NCBI GenBank assembly: GCA_049301135.1
Contig: JBAQKP010000044.1
Span: 1-64,000, forward strand
Length of the DNA stretch: 64,000 nt
Reading direction: 5' to 3'
Source: JAYXXU01 sp049301135
Lineage (GTDB): Bacteria > Pseudomonadota > Gammaproteobacteria > Pseudomonadales > Moraxellaceae
A program made the position numbers and the translations under genes. This document shows, in pieces, positions 30,958-39,911 of the stretch. The notes under the pieces were generated by a model. The model was not told the origin of the DNA, ran no database searches, and worked only from the letters and a program-made list of their open reading frames with translations. Position 1 is the stretch's first letter. Each line of letters begins with the position of its first letter.

Positions 30958-31018
30958 CCGTCAGTTTTTTAAACATTTTTTCTAGTCGAACGATTGAGAT
31001 TTTTGGCACAAGCTTCGC

Positions 31019-31045
31019 TATAATCAATATTGGGAATCATTATCA
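31019..31045 (+). promoter_or_regulatory. feo promoter with overlapping Fur box
   Basis: A perfect TATAAT -10 hexamer lies at 31019-31024, with a weak -35 (TTGAGA) 19 bases before it. Immediately downstream, 31031-31045 (TGGGAATCATTATCA) matches the 7-1-7 Fur consensus at 12 of 14 positions. Fur bound here would cover the transcription start, giving iron repression of feoAB. Confidence 0.8.
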
Positions 31046-31085
31046 ACTATATTCCCAGTCATTTTTATTGCTGATGAGGTGGCGT

Positions 31086-31334
31086 GTGCTGCTGTCCGAA
31101 TTACCGCGTGATGTGGTGGCGACTATTGTAGCGGTCGATGCACCAGCGGCCGATGATCCGATTGCACAGCGGCTGCGTGAGCTAGGCTTTGTGGTCGGTG
31201 AGCAGGTGCGTTGTACCGCACTCGCGCCATTTGGTGCTGATCCGATGTTGGTGCAAGTCGGTTATACCCGTTTTGCGCTACGGCGTAGTGAGGCGCGGCG
31301 CGTGCAGATTCAACTCAATGAGGTCAATCCATGA
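31086..31334 (+). CDS. feoA: Ferrous iron transport accessory protein FeoA
   Basis: The 82-residue SH3-like cytoplasmic protein assists FeoB. Typical features are the N-terminal LLSELPRDVVATIV, the RLRELGFVVGEQVR segment and the C-terminal TRFALRRSEARRVQI. A GTG at 31086 is the likely start: GAGG lies 6 bases before it and the product then begins like FeoA. An ATG at 31074 would overlap that ribosome site. It overlaps feoB by 4 bases. Confidence 0.88.
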   Translation: MLLSELPRDVVATIVAVDAPAADDPIAQRLRELGFVVGEQVRCTALAPFGADPMLVQVGYTRFALRRSEARRVQIQLNEVNP

Positions 31335-33205
31335 CGCCTATCGCCGCCACCGATCTCAAATCCATCGCACAAATCGCCCTCGTCGGCAATCCAAACTGCG
31401 GTAAAACCTCGCTATTTAACCGACTGACCGGCACACGGCAAAAAGTCGCCAACTATGCGGGCGTCACCGTCGAGCGCAAAGAAGGCCGCTTGCAGTTACC
31501 GTCGGGTCGGCATTTAAAGATTTTAGATTTACCCGGTGCGTATAGTCTACAAGCGACCAGTCCCGACGAGGCGATCACCCGTGCGGTGTGCTTGGGCGAG
31601 TTGGCAGATGAGGCGCGGCCGGACTTGCTGGTCTGTGTGGTGGATGCGACCAACTTGCGGCTGCACTTGCGCTTTGTGTTAGAGCTACGCGCACTGGGTC
31701 GGCCGATGTTGCTGGTGCTGAACATGATGGATGACGCAGCGCGGCGTGGCATCCAGATCGATCAAGATTTACTGTCCAAAAAAATCGGCCTACCTGTGGT
31801 GACCACGATTGCCACCCAAGCCAACGGTGTGCAAAGTCTATTACAACAGCTGGATTTAGATTGGCAAAATTGGATTGTATCGCCGGACACACACGCATTA
31901 CATCAACCTGATCTGCACCAACAGGTACGCGAATTGCTGGCCGAAACCGTCAGCATGCCTGCCTTGACCGATCAACGTGATGATCGACTCGATCGGATTT
32001 TGTTGCATCCGGTGTGGGGATTGCTGTGTCTGGCATTGATCATGTTTATGATTTTTCAGGCGGTATTTGCGGGTGCAGCGCCGTTGATGGATGGCATCGA
32101 AACGCTGTTTGCGGGCATCAGTGATCTGGTCAGTGCGCAGATGCCGGATGGTGTCCTAAAAAGCCTCGTGGTCGATGGCATCATTGCGGGCGTTGGCGGT
32201 GTAGTGGTGTTTTTGCCGCAGATTTTGATTCTATTTTTATTTATTTTGCTGCTAGAAGAGTCGGGTTATTTACCACGCGCGGCGTTTTTATTGGATCGCT
32301 TGATGTTTAAATCCGGTCTGAGCGGTCGGTCGTTTATTCCGTTGTTGTCGAGTTTTGCCTGTGCTGTGCCAGGGGTGATGGCGACTCGCAGTATTCAAGA
32401 TCCGCGCGACCGTTTGGCGACGATTATGGTCGCGCCATTGATGACTTGTTCGGCGCGTTTGCCAGTGTATGCGTTGTTAATTGGTGCGTTTATTCCAGCG
32501 CAAACGGTGGCAGGGCTGTTTAATTTACAGGGCTTGGTGTTGTTTGCGCTGTATGCGGCAGGCATTGCCAGTGCCTTGGCTGTGTCGTGGCTGATGAAAA
32601 AGATCCACCGTGACCGCAGCGAACACGCGTTGCTGTTGGAGCTGCCGAGTTATCGTGTGCCGTCATGGCGCAGTGTCTCGCTGGGGCTGTATGAGCGGGC
32701 GAGTATTTTTTTAAAGCGGGTTGGCGGGATTATTTTGGCGCTGACCATTTTGCTGTGGTTTTTAGCCAGCTTTCCTGCACTGCCAGATGGCGCGACGGGA
32801 TCGGCGATTGATTATAGTTTTGCCGGTCAATTGGGGCATTTGATGGCGCCGATTTTTGCACCGTTGGGCTTTTCTTGGCAGATTTGTATTGCATTAATTC
32901 CGGCGATGGCGGCGCGTGAGGTGGTGGTGGCGGCGCTCGGCACGGTGTACGCGTTGTCGGGCAACGATGACATGCTGTCACAACAACTCAGTCCGTTGAT
33001 TGCCGATCAATGGTCACTGGCGACGGCGTTGTCGTTGTTGGTGTGGTTTGTGTTTGCACCGCAGTGTATTGCGACGCTGGCGACGGTGCGGCGTGAGACG
33101 GGTTCGTGGCGGCAGGTGTCGATCATGACTGCGTATCTGTTTGGCTTGGCCTATCTGATGGCGATGCTGACCTATCAGGCGGCAGTCGCGCTGGGCTGGG
33201 GCTAG
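31331..33205 (+). CDS. feoB: Ferrous iron transporter FeoB
   Basis: The 624-residue protein joins an N-terminal G domain (G1 GNPNCGKTS, about 16-24; G3 DLPGAYSL; G4 NMMD) to a membrane domain with two Gate regions (LLSSFACAVPGVMATRSI and a later repeat near CIALIPAMAAREVVVAALG). It imports Fe2+ across the inner membrane. It is shorter than E. coli FeoB (about 770 residues), as in other Moraxellaceae. Start overlaps feoA as ATGA. Confidence 0.95.
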   Translation: MTPIAATDLKSIAQIALVGNPNCGKTSLFNRLTGTRQKVANYAGVTVERKEGRLQLPSGRHLKILDLPGAYSLQATSPDEAITRAVCLGELADEARPDLLVCVVDATNLRLHLRFVLELRALGRPMLLVLNMMDDAARRGIQIDQDLLSKKIGLPVVTTIATQANGVQSLLQQLDLDWQNWIVSPDTHALHQPDLHQQVRELLAETVSMPALTDQRDDRLDRILLHPVWGLLCLALIMFMIFQAVFAGAAPLMDGIETLFAGISDLVSAQMPDGVLKSLVVDGIIAGVGGVVVFLPQILILFLFILLLEESGYLPRAAFLLDRLMFKSGLSGRSFIPLLSSFACAVPGVMATRSIQDPRDRLATIMVAPLMTCSARLPVYALLIGAFIPAQTVAGLFNLQGLVLFALYAAGIASALAVSWLMKKIHRDRSEHALLLELPSYRVPSWRSVSLGLYERASIFLKRVGGIILALTILLWFLASFPALPDGATGSAIDYSFAGQLGHLMAPIFAPLGFSWQICIALIPAMAAREVVVAALGTVYALSGNDDMLSQQLSPLIADQWSLATALSLLVWFVFAPQCIATLATVRRETGSWRQVSIMTAYLFGLAYLMAMLTYQAAVALGWG

Positions 33206-33239
33206 ATTCGGATTAGGCCAAAAATCGAGGACAGACAAC

Positions 33240-33566
33240 ATGCAAGAAGCTTTTCAAACAATCATTCAAGAAAGCATTGTGCTACTGTTGGTCGGTTGGA
33301 GTGTCTGGCAGGTATTGCGGCGTTTTGCGGCGCGTCCGCTGTATCTGGTGCAGTCGCATTTGGCGGCACTGTTGCAACGCTACGGCTGGCCACGCGTGGC
33401 GGCATATTTGACGCCCGTTGCCCCGACTGCGGCCGGTTGCAGTCAAGGCTGTGGCGGATGTAGCAGCAATGCTGCGCCGAGTTGCACCAGTCAGGCGGCA
33501 ACGCCGGTAGACACAGCTGTCACTGACCTTGCACCGAGCGACGTGCGACCGGTGCAGTGGCGTTGA
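33240..33566 (+). CDS. Cys-rich small membrane protein of the feo operon
   Basis: The 108-residue protein has one hydrophobic N-terminal segment (SIVLLLVGWSVWQVL, about 12-26) and a cysteine cluster (CSQGCGGCSS, about 67-76, plus a later Cys). It begins 34 bases after feoB and takes the place where FeoC is found in enterobacteria, but lacks the FeoC winged helix. A metal or iron-sulfur role supporting FeoB is plausible from context only. Similar small proteins accompany feoB in Acinetobacter. Confidence 0.7.
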   Translation: MQEAFQTIIQESIVLLLVGWSVWQVLRRFAARPLYLVQSHLAALLQRYGWPRVAAYLTPVAPTAAGCSQGCGGCSSNAAPSCTSQAATPVDTAVTDLAPSDVRPVQWR

Positions 33567-33624
33567 GATGCTATTTTTTACCTGCAAAATCTCAACAGAT
33601 CTAGCTGCTCCTTGACTTGTTGGC

Positions 33625-33643
33625 GATAGCATATATTGCTATC
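33625..33643. promoter_or_regulatory. Palindromic operator upstream of hicAB
   Basis: A perfect inverted repeat GATAGCA-TATAT-TGCTATC lies 9 bases before the hicA start and just after a TTGACT hexamer (33612-33617). HicB antitoxins autoregulate by binding such palindromes through their ribbon-helix-helix domain, so this is the likely autoregulatory site. Confidence 0.78.
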
Positions 33644-33652
33644 ATATTTTGC

Positions 33653-33907
33653 ATGAATGCGACCCATAAAAAGACACTGTCGGCGATTTTTGCCAGTCCC
33701 ACGCCTGCAACCCTTGAATGGCGCAGGATAGAGTCTTTGTTCCTTGCACTTGGGGCGCAAACGGTAGAAGGTAATGGCTCGCGAGTTCGATTTGAGCTGA
33801 ATGGTGTTATTGCATCCTTTCATCGGCCACATCCGCAAAAGGAAGCAAAACCCTACCAAGTCCGCGACGCCAGAGAGTTTTTAACTCAAGCAGGAGTGCA
33901 GCCATGA
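33653..33907 (+). CDS. hicA: HicA-type toxin
   Basis: The 84-residue protein has the HicA double-stranded-RNA-binding-like fold: TLEWRRIESLFLALGA, then GNGSRVRFELNGVIASFHRP and a C-terminal REFLTQAGV helix. HicA toxins cleave mRNA. The position of the usual catalytic His in GSH is Arg here (GSRVRF), as in a known HicA subgroup in which a later His (FHRPH) is kept; activity is therefore not certain. The ATG at 33653 is the first in frame near the operator. The gene overlaps hicB by 4 bases. Confidence 0.87.
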   Translation: MNATHKKTLSAIFASPTPATLEWRRIESLFLALGAQTVEGNGSRVRFELNGVIASFHRPHPQKEAKPYQVRDAREFLTQAGVQP

Positions 33908-34236
33908 ATATCATGTCCTATCAAAATTATGCCGCCAAAATCGAATACAGTGATGAGGACGCTTGCTTTGTTGGCCATATTGCGGGTATTCGAGATGTGG
34001 TTGGCTTTCACGGGGAGTCGGTTACTGAGCTTCGACAAGCATTTGAAGACGCCGTGGACGATTATGTGGCCACTTGCGAAAAATTAAACCGGAAACCGCA
34101 GCGCCCTTATTCGGGTAAAGTCATGCTGCGGATTGAGCCTAGCATCCATGCGCGTGTTGCCATGCAAGCAGCAGCTCAAGGCAAAAGTCTGAATGCATGG
34201 GCGCAAGATGTACTGTTACGAGCAGTATCGGTTTAG
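33904..34236 (+). CDS. hicB: HicB-type antitoxin
   Basis: The 110-residue protein has an N-terminal degraded RNase H-like HicB domain (YAAKIEYSDEDACFVGHIAG, about 8-27) and a C-terminal ribbon-helix-helix (SGKVMLRIEPSIHARVAMQA to LNAWAQDVLLRAV). It should neutralise HicA and repress the operon at the palindrome at 33625-33643. Its stop overlaps the stop of the convergent next gene by three to four bases. Confidence 0.9.
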   Translation: MNIMSYQNYAAKIEYSDEDACFVGHIAGIRDVVGFHGESVTELRQAFEDAVDDYVATCEKLNRKPQRPYSGKVMLRIEPSIHARVAMQAAAQGKSLNAWAQDVLLRAVSV

Positions 34237-34601
34237 CGTCTCGTATTAACACCGGCACCGACATTAATCCGGCCAACATTGGCACCGACCTGTACGCCAT
34301 GACGATTAACGCTAGCGCCAGCACCCACAAATGGCAATTTTACCCCGACATTAATGCCACGATCCGCTGACTGATGATGTGTTTGATGATGACGATACTC
34401 GCTTCTTAAACGGTCTCGCCGTTGTGCCATACGTTGCTCACGGCGCTCGACCGCACGGTCAAGCCGACGTTCTTGGGCATGAATCACCGCCAATTCGGTG
34501 CGGTCAAACGCGCGTTCAAGTGCGGTATTGTGAGGATTAGCATAGCTGGTCATGGCGGATAAGCCCAAAACTGTACCGAATAACAGAGGATATAGTGTCA
34601 T
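34233..34601 (-). CDS. Small secreted basic protein of unknown function
   Basis: The 122-residue product has a clear signal peptide (MTLYPLLFGTVLGLSAMTSYA), an Arg- and Glu-rich helical middle (RRLDRAVERREQRMAQRRDR) and a Gly/Val-rich C-terminus with repeated VGAxV and VG-type units. The ATG at 34601 has an excellent AAGGAG ribosome site. I do not recognise the family. Function unknown; the repeated glycine-rich tail could form beta structure. Confidence 0.75.
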   Translation of the reverse strand: MTLYPLLFGTVLGLSAMTSYANPHNTALERAFDRTELAVIHAQERRLDRAVERREQRMAQRRDRLRSEYRHHQTHHQSADRGINVGVKLPFVGAGASVNRHGVQVGANVGRINVGAGVNTRR

Positions 34602-34705
34602 GCGTCGCTCCTTATTGTGATCACTGCGATGAATTTTGATCCTAATCAATCCGCTGTGTAGATGCTGTAGGTCACTGTGTAGAACATGTAAGCAGAACAA
34701 TCGCT

Positions 34706-34720
34706 TTTCTGGCAAAATAG
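34706..34720 (+). promoter_or_regulatory. Shared 15-base element upstream of ribF
   Basis: TTTCTGGCAAAATAG occurs here and again, base for base, at 36385-36399 upstream of ileS. The CAAAAT part looks like a -10 region, so it is probably a common promoter core. The -35 region is not clear. Confidence 0.45.
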
Positions 34721-34756
34721 ACAGATTGTCTTGCTGTTGCTGTGCATGGTCTGTCT

Positions 34757-35746
34757 ATGAAATTGCTCCGTTTACACGCGCTTCCTGAAGGGTTTAGCCT
34801 GCCGCCGACTGCGGTCACGATTGGTAATTTTGACGGGGTGCATGTCGGTCATCAGGCGATGATCGCGGCACTGCAAAGCATTGCACAGCAACAACAATTG
34901 AAAACACTGGTCATGGTGTTTGAACCGCAACCATTAGAGTTTTTTAAAGGACTCGACGCACCACCACGCATCACCGCATGGCGTGAAAAAATCGAACTAC
35001 TGCGTGACCTTGGTGTGGATTACATCGTGTCGGTACGCTTTGATCAGGCGTTTCGCTCGCTGACCGCGCAAGCCTTTGCTGATCTGCTCAAGCATCGCCT
35101 AAACGCGCAAAGTCTGATTATTGGCGATGATTTCCGCTTTGGTTGTGATCGCGCTGGTGATCGTGAGTTTTTGATGCAATATGGCTTTCCGGTTGCGTCA
35201 CTGCCGACCATCGAAATCGACGGTGGGCGAGTCAGCTCGACGCGGATTCGGCAGTGTTTGCAAGACGGTGATTTTGTACAGGCGGCGCATTTGCTCGGTC
35301 GGCCTTATACGATTACCGGACGTGTGCAGTACGGCGATCAGATTGGCCGGACGATTGATTTTCCGACCGCCAATGTCGCCTTGAATCGCTTAAAGCCTTG
35401 TCTACATGGGATTTATTCGGTGGAAATGCAGACGTTAAGCGGTGCGACGTTGCCAGAACGGGTCAACGGCGGGGTGCTGGGTTATGCACCAGATCGGCTG
35501 TATGGGGCGGGGCATCTCGGCACGCGGCCAGCGTTAGAGGGCATTGTGCCGTTGACGTGGCGGCTGGAGGTGTTTTTGCCGAAAGCGTCGGCCAATTTGT
35601 ACGGCTTGCGGGTCAAGGTGCGGTTTTTGCACTTTTTACATGGTGAAATCAAATACCCGTCGTTTGATGCGCTCAAAGACGGGATTCAAGATGATGTGAA
35701 GAAATTGTTGGCGTGGCGTGAAGACAATGCTGGCGCGGGTATTTAG
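34757..35746 (+). CDS. ribF: Bifunctional riboflavin kinase/FAD synthetase
   Basis: The 329-residue enzyme phosphorylates riboflavin to FMN and adenylates FMN to FAD. The N-terminal nucleotidyltransferase has GNFDGVHVGHQ (about 23-33) and VSSTRIR (about 161-167); the C-terminal kinase domain has the GRTIDFPTANV signature (about 198-208). The ATG at 34757 is taken as start; an in-frame GTG lies 15 bases upstream. In related bacteria ribF adjoins ileS; here 760 bases intervene. Confidence 0.95.
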   Translation: MKLLRLHALPEGFSLPPTAVTIGNFDGVHVGHQAMIAALQSIAQQQQLKTLVMVFEPQPLEFFKGLDAPPRITAWREKIELLRDLGVDYIVSVRFDQAFRSLTAQAFADLLKHRLNAQSLIIGDDFRFGCDRAGDREFLMQYGFPVASLPTIEIDGGRVSSTRIRQCLQDGDFVQAAHLLGRPYTITGRVQYGDQIGRTIDFPTANVALNRLKPCLHGIYSVEMQTLSGATLPERVNGGVLGYAPDRLYGAGHLGTRPALEGIVPLTWRLEVFLPKASANLYGLRVKVRFLHFLHGEIKYPSFDALKDGIQDDVKKLLAWREDNAGAGI

Positions 35747-35781
35747 TCGGACAGATTGAAAACGTCAAAAGGTCGCGCACT

Positions 35782-35934
35782 ATGAGCAACATACCTAACA
35801 CAAGCACCACCCTGATTGACCCAGACAATCCGTCAACGACTGAGGCGTTTTGGCAAGGTGCGCTGTTAAAGCGTGCGGGGCAGCCAATTGGAGTGGTTAA
35901 ACGGTTTTTGCTTGGTTACTTCGCTCTCGACTGA
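35782..35934 (+). pseudogene. Truncated antitoxin-like ORF (BrnA/CopG-type N-terminus)
   Basis: This 50-residue frame begins MSNIPNTSTTLIDPDNPSTT and continues with TEAFWQGALLKRAGQPIGVVK, which resembles the N-terminal part of BrnA-like antitoxins. From about base 35901 the frame runs through the antisense of the next gene and ends at an unrelated stop, so the DNA-binding half is missing. No toxin gene is beside it. I read it as a remnant cut by insertion of the neighbouring segment; the family call is tentative. Confidence 0.45.
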
Positions 35935-36283
35935 TTACAACCATGATTGCTAACACTTTAAAAAATACCGTTCCATGCCAGATCTCATAGACCATCACGC
36001 CAATTGTCAGAGCTACCAGCCCATATACGACAGCTTTGGAAATATTTTTGCTCAATATGATCCAGAGCCAAGTCGCCATACAAAGGCTTGTTGCTGTCCA
36101 AAAAAATAGCGATGAAGGCAAAAAAGCCGTTCTTTCAAAAGAGGTGTGTGCATTAAACAGGATGTTTTGCCCAAGCAACCGACTTGCCACAATATTCAGT
36201 AAGATGAGCATTGGTAGGCTGTAAAAAAGATACCTCAAATAGTCCCAAACGGTTAAACGTCGTCCCTTGCCTGCCGTCAGCAT
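35897..36283 (-). CDS. Orphan small membrane protein
   Basis: The 128-residue protein has about four hydrophobic segments (residues 14-35, 58-78, 83-100 and 105-120). The ATG has AGGA about 8 bases upstream. I do not recognise a family. It lies between ribF and ileS, in the opposite direction, and its 3' end overlaps the truncated ORF, so it looks like an acquired gene. Confidence 0.6.
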   Translation of the reverse strand: MLTAGKGRRLTVWDYLRYLFYSLPMLILLNIVASRLLGQNILFNAHTSFERTAFLPSSLFFWTATSLCMATWLWIILSKNISKAVVYGLVALTIGVMVYEIWHGTVFFKVLAIMVVISRERSNQAKTV

Positions 36284-36384
36284 CAGATGTCCTATCAGTT
36301 AAAATGGTCGCGTTGTGAACAAAATTAATGCTAGCCGACATACTTAGCATAGCAATACGACTGCCGTCACCCCATCACTCCTAA

Positions 36385-36399
36385 TTTCTGGCAAAATAG
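36385..36399 (+). promoter_or_regulatory. Shared 15-base element upstream of ileS
   Basis: This is the second exact copy of TTTCTGGCAAAATAG (the other is at 34706-34720 before ribF). It lies 110 bases before ileS and would let ileS be transcribed independently of ribF. Confidence 0.45.
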
Positions 36400-36508
36400 C
36401 CCGCCCACTATGATTGTGGGTAGCCGTTAGAACCGGCGTTGACCATTTTCCAGTGTGATTTGCCAGACGGGTTGACCCGCTGGTCGATCCAAAACACGAG
36501 TTGCAATC

Positions 36509-39343
36509 ATGAGCGATGAACAAAACAGCGGTGTAGACTACAAACCGACCCTAAACCTGCCGGATACCGAGTTTGCCATGCAAGGCCAACTGGCCAAGCG
36601 CGAACCGCAATGGCTGGCCGAGTGGCAAGCCGACGGCCTGTATCAGCAGATCCGTGCCACGCGCGCCGGTGCGCCCAAATACATCCTGCACGATGGCCCT
36701 CCATACGCCAACGGGCAAATCCACATTGGGCATGCAGTCAACAAAGTTCTAAAAGACATTATTATAAAATCCAAAACCTTATCCGGCTTCGATGCGCCGT
36801 ATGTGATGGGTTGGGATTGTCATGGCCTGCCCATCGAACTGAAAGTCGAAGAAAAAGTCGGCAAAGTCGGTGTCAAAGTCGATGCGGCAACTTTCCGCGC
36901 CGAATGTCGCAGCTACGCCGCCGCACAAGTCGAGCTACAAAAAGCTGATTTTCAGCGTCTAGGCGTGATCGGTGATTGGGATCATCCGTATCTGACCATG
37001 AACTTTCAGCAAGAAGCCGACACCGTGCGTGCACTCGCCAAGATCGTCGCAAATGGTCATGTACAAGCCGGTCTAAAACCAGTCAACTGGTGCTTGGATT
37101 GTGGTTCAGCGTTGGCTGAAGCTGAAGTCGAATACGAAGATAAAAAATCTGATGCGATTGATGTTGGCTTTACTGTCAAAGACTTAGCTGACTTATCCAC
37201 AAGAGTCGGTGTGGCTGTGGATAACTTATCTACTGTGGATATCGTGATCTGGACGACCACGCCGTGGACATTACCCGCCAACCAAGCGGTCGCCTTAAAC
37301 GCCGAGATCGACTACCAGTTGATTCAGGCACAAGGTGAGCAGGGCACTGCGCAACTGATTCTGGCGGCTGATTTGGTCGAGAGTGCCTGTGAGCGTTATG
37401 CACTGCAAGACGTGCAAGTGCTGGCGAGTTTTAAAGGTCAGACGCTCGAAGGCGTGCAGCTCCAGCATCCGTTTATTGCTGCCCGTCAAGTGCCGGTGAT
37501 CTTGGGTGAACACGTCATCGCCACCAGCGGGACTGGCGCGGTACATACCGCCCCCGGCCATGGCGTGGACGACTATAAAGTCGGGCTGCAATACGGCCTA
37601 AAAGTCGATAACCCAGTCGGCGGCAATGGCGTATACCTGCCAGAAGCGCCGGTGTTTGCCGGTCAGCATATCTATAAAGCCAACCCACAAATCCTTGAGC
37701 TGCTCAAAGAAAACGGCAAGCTGTGGGCGCATGTCGTCATCAAACACAGCTACCCGCACTGCTGGCGGCACAAAACCCCGATCATCTTCCGTGCCACACC
37801 GCAGTGGTTTATTAACATGGAAGTGCAGGGGCTGCGCCAAGCGTCGTTGGATGCGATCAAGGGCGTGCAATGGATTCCTGAATGGGGTCAAAACCGCATC
37901 GAAGCGATGCTGGAAGGCCGTCCCGATTGGTGTATCTCGCGGCAACGCACGTGGGGCGTGCCGATTGCGTTTTTTGTGCATCAAGACAGCGGCGCATTGC
38001 ATCCTGATACCTTGAGCTTGATGGAGCAGGTCGCACAACGCATCGAAGCCGGTGGCATTCAAGCATGGTTTGATCTAGATGCGCGTGAGTTGATCGGCGA
38101 TGACGCAGCGCACTACAACAAGTGCAGCGACACGCTGGATGTGTGGTTTGATTCGGGCGTGACCCATTACGCGGTGTTGGATCAGCGCGACGAGTTGCAA
38201 TCGCCTGCCGACTTATACCTTGAAGGTTCTGATCAGCATCGCGGCTGGTTCCAGACCTCGCTGCTGACTGGGATTGCGATCAATCAACGTGCGCCGTTTA
38301 AACAGGTGCTGACACATGGTTTTGTGGTGGATGAAAAAGGCCACAAAATGTCCAAATCCAAGGGCAACGTGATCACCCCACAAGACGTAATCAAAAAAAG
38401 CGGCGCGGATATTTTGCGCTTCTGGATTGCCTCGACCGATTACCGCTACGAAATGGCTGCGGGCGATAAAGTGTTTGCCGGTGCGATTGATGGCTATCGG
38501 CGTATTCGCAACACGGTGCGGTTTTTGCTGGCCAATCTGAACGGCTTTGTGCCGTCACAGCACGCGCTGCCAGTCGATCAACTGATTGAGCTGGATCAAT
38601 ACATCATCCGCCGTGCCGCACAAGTGCAAGCACAGATTCAAGCCGCCTATGACGCGATGGATTTTCACCAAGTCACCGTGCTGCTGACCAGCTTCTGTGC
38701 CAGTGATTTGGGTGGCTTTTATCTGGATATTATCAAAGATCGCCAATACACCACGCAGGCCGATTCCGTGGCGCGTCGCTCGGCGCAGACTGCGCTGTAT
38801 CATTTGACCCAAGCCTTTGTACGCTGGATGTCGCCGATCTTGAGCTTTACCGCGCAAGAAGCATGGTCAGCGTTGGCCGAAACCAGCAGCAAGTATGTGT
38901 TTACCGCCGAATGGTACGCCCTGCCGGTGGTCGATGTGGCGGCACAGATCAGCGATGCCGATTGGCAAACCATTTTGCAGGTCAAAGCCGCGGTCAATAA
39001 GCAGATCGAAAACGCGCGTAATGCCAAACTGATCGGCGCAAACCTATCGGCGCAAGTTGTCCTTTGGGCAGATGAGCGCTTACAAACTGTGCTGGCCAAG
39101 CTGGGTGATGAGTTACGTTTTGTGTTGATTACCAGTGCCGCACGGGTAGAAACGTTTACTGAGCAAGGGGAAGCAACTGAACTGACAGGCTTACGCGTGC
39201 AAGTCAGCCCAGCCGATGGGGTGAAATGTGCGCGCTGTTGGCATGTGCGGCCAGACGTCGGTACACACGCGGCGCATCCAGAAATTTGCGGCCGTTGCGT
39301 GGATAACGTGACCGGCAGCGGTGAGGTGCGCCACTATGCTTAA
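36509..39343 (+). CDS. ileS: Isoleucyl-tRNA synthetase
   Basis: The 944-residue class I synthetase has the HIGH motif in [15 protein letters not shown] (about 65-79), the CP1 editing domain ([15 protein letters not shown]), the KMSKS motif in [12 protein letters not shown] (about 610-621) and a C-terminal zinc finger ([10 protein letters not shown] then CGRC). It charges tRNA-Ile and edits Val-tRNA-Ile. Full length. It overlaps lspA by 8 bases. Confidence 0.97.
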   Translation: MSDEQNSGVDYKPTLNLPDTEFAMQGQLAKREPQWLAEWQADGLYQQIRATRAGAPKYILHDGPPYANGQIHIGHAVNKVLKDIIIKSKTLSGFDAPYVMGWDCHGLPIELKVEEKVGKVGVKVDAATFRAECRSYAAAQVELQKADFQRLGVIGDWDHPYLTMNFQQEADTVRALAKIVANGHVQAGLKPVNWCLDCGSALAEAEVEYEDKKSDAIDVGFTVKDLADLSTRVGVAVDNLSTVDIVIWTTTPWTLPANQAVALNAEIDYQLIQAQGEQGTAQLILAADLVESACERYALQDVQVLASFKGQTLEGVQLQHPFIAARQVPVILGEHVIATSGTGAVHTAPGHGVDDYKVGLQYGLKVDNPVGGNGVYLPEAPVFAGQHIYKANPQILELLKENGKLWAHVVIKHSYPHCWRHKTPIIFRATPQWFINMEVQGLRQASLDAIKGVQWIPEWGQNRIEAMLEGRPDWCISRQRTWGVPIAFFVHQDSGALHPDTLSLMEQVAQRIEAGGIQAWFDLDARELIGDDAAHYNKCSDTLDVWFDSGVTHYAVLDQRDELQSPADLYLEGSDQHRGWFQTSLLTGIAINQRAPFKQVLTHGFVVDEKGHKMSKSKGNVITPQDVIKKSGADILRFWIASTDYRYEMAAGDKVFAGAIDGYRRIRNTVRFLLANLNGFVPSQHALPVDQLIELDQYIIRRAAQVQAQIQAAYDAMDFHQVTVLLTSFCASDLGGFYLDIIKDRQYTTQADSVARRSAQTALYHLTQAFVRWMSPILSFTAQEAWSALAETSSKYVFTAEWYALPVVDVAAQISDADWQTILQVKAAVNKQIENARNAKLIGANLSAQVVLWADERLQTVLAKLGDELRFVLITSAARVETFTEQGEATELTGLRVQVSPADGVKCARCWHVRPDVGTHAAHPEICGRCVDNVTGSGEVRHYA

Positions 39344-39878
39344 TTTGAGTGGATTGCGTACCGGTTGGAACAGCAAAAATGCGCTTTGGCTATTGCTGTC
39401 ATTGCTGGCGATTGTCATTGATCAGTGGACGAAGTCGATTGCGGTGGCGCATTTGGTCTACGCGCAACCGGTTCCGGTCATGCCGATGCTGAACTGGACG
39501 CTGCTGCATAATTATGGTGCGGCGTTTAGCTTCTTGTCGGATGCGGGCGGCTGGCAGCGCTATTTTTTTACCAGCCTCGCTTCGGTGGTGTCGGTGATTT
39601 TTGCCGTGTGGTTGCTGCGCCTGCCCAAAAACACTGTGGTACTCGCGGCCGCGTTATCGCTGATTTTGGGTGGTGCAATCGGCAATCTGATTGACCGCGT
39701 CACTTTGGGTTATGTGGTGGATTTTATTCACGTCTACTACAACGATTCGCATTTTCCAGCGTTTAATATCGCCGATAGTGCCATTACGCTTGGGGTGATT
39801 TTGATGCTGATTGACACGTTTTTTTTGGAAAAACATCGCCTCGCCCAACAAGCGAACTCAACCCAAGATCAAGCCTAA
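39336..39878 (+). CDS. lspA: Lipoprotein signal peptidase
   Basis: The 180-residue protein has four membrane helices and the two catalytic aspartates, in [17 protein letters not shown] and [11 protein letters not shown]. It removes signal peptides from prolipoproteins in the inner membrane. The ATG at 39336 lies inside the end of ileS with GAGG 9 bases before it. It is followed by fkpB, the usual order. Confidence 0.95.
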   Translation: MLNLSGLRTGWNSKNALWLLLSLLAIVIDQWTKSIAVAHLVYAQPVPVMPMLNWTLLHNYGAAFSFLSDAGGWQRYFFTSLASVVSVIFAVWLLRLPKNTVVLAAALSLILGGAIGNLIDRVTLGYVVDFIHVYYNDSHFPAFNIADSAITLGVILMLIDTFFLEKHRLAQQANSTQDQA

Positions 39879-39911
39879 GATCACACCCAAGACTGAGTGA
39901 AAGGATGTTGT

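Larger units (their letters stand above)
30714..31085. other. Intergenic region between SulP and feoA
   Basis: This 372-base gap holds the SulP upstream region, a possible 31-residue plus-strand ORF (30862-30957), and the feo promoter with its Fur box. The first half is A-rich and shows no recognisable gene. Confidence 0.6.

Noticed and set aside
33240..33566. FeoC
   Set aside because: It lacks the winged-helix fold of FeoC and has a membrane segment with a Cys cluster, so the FeoC name was not used.
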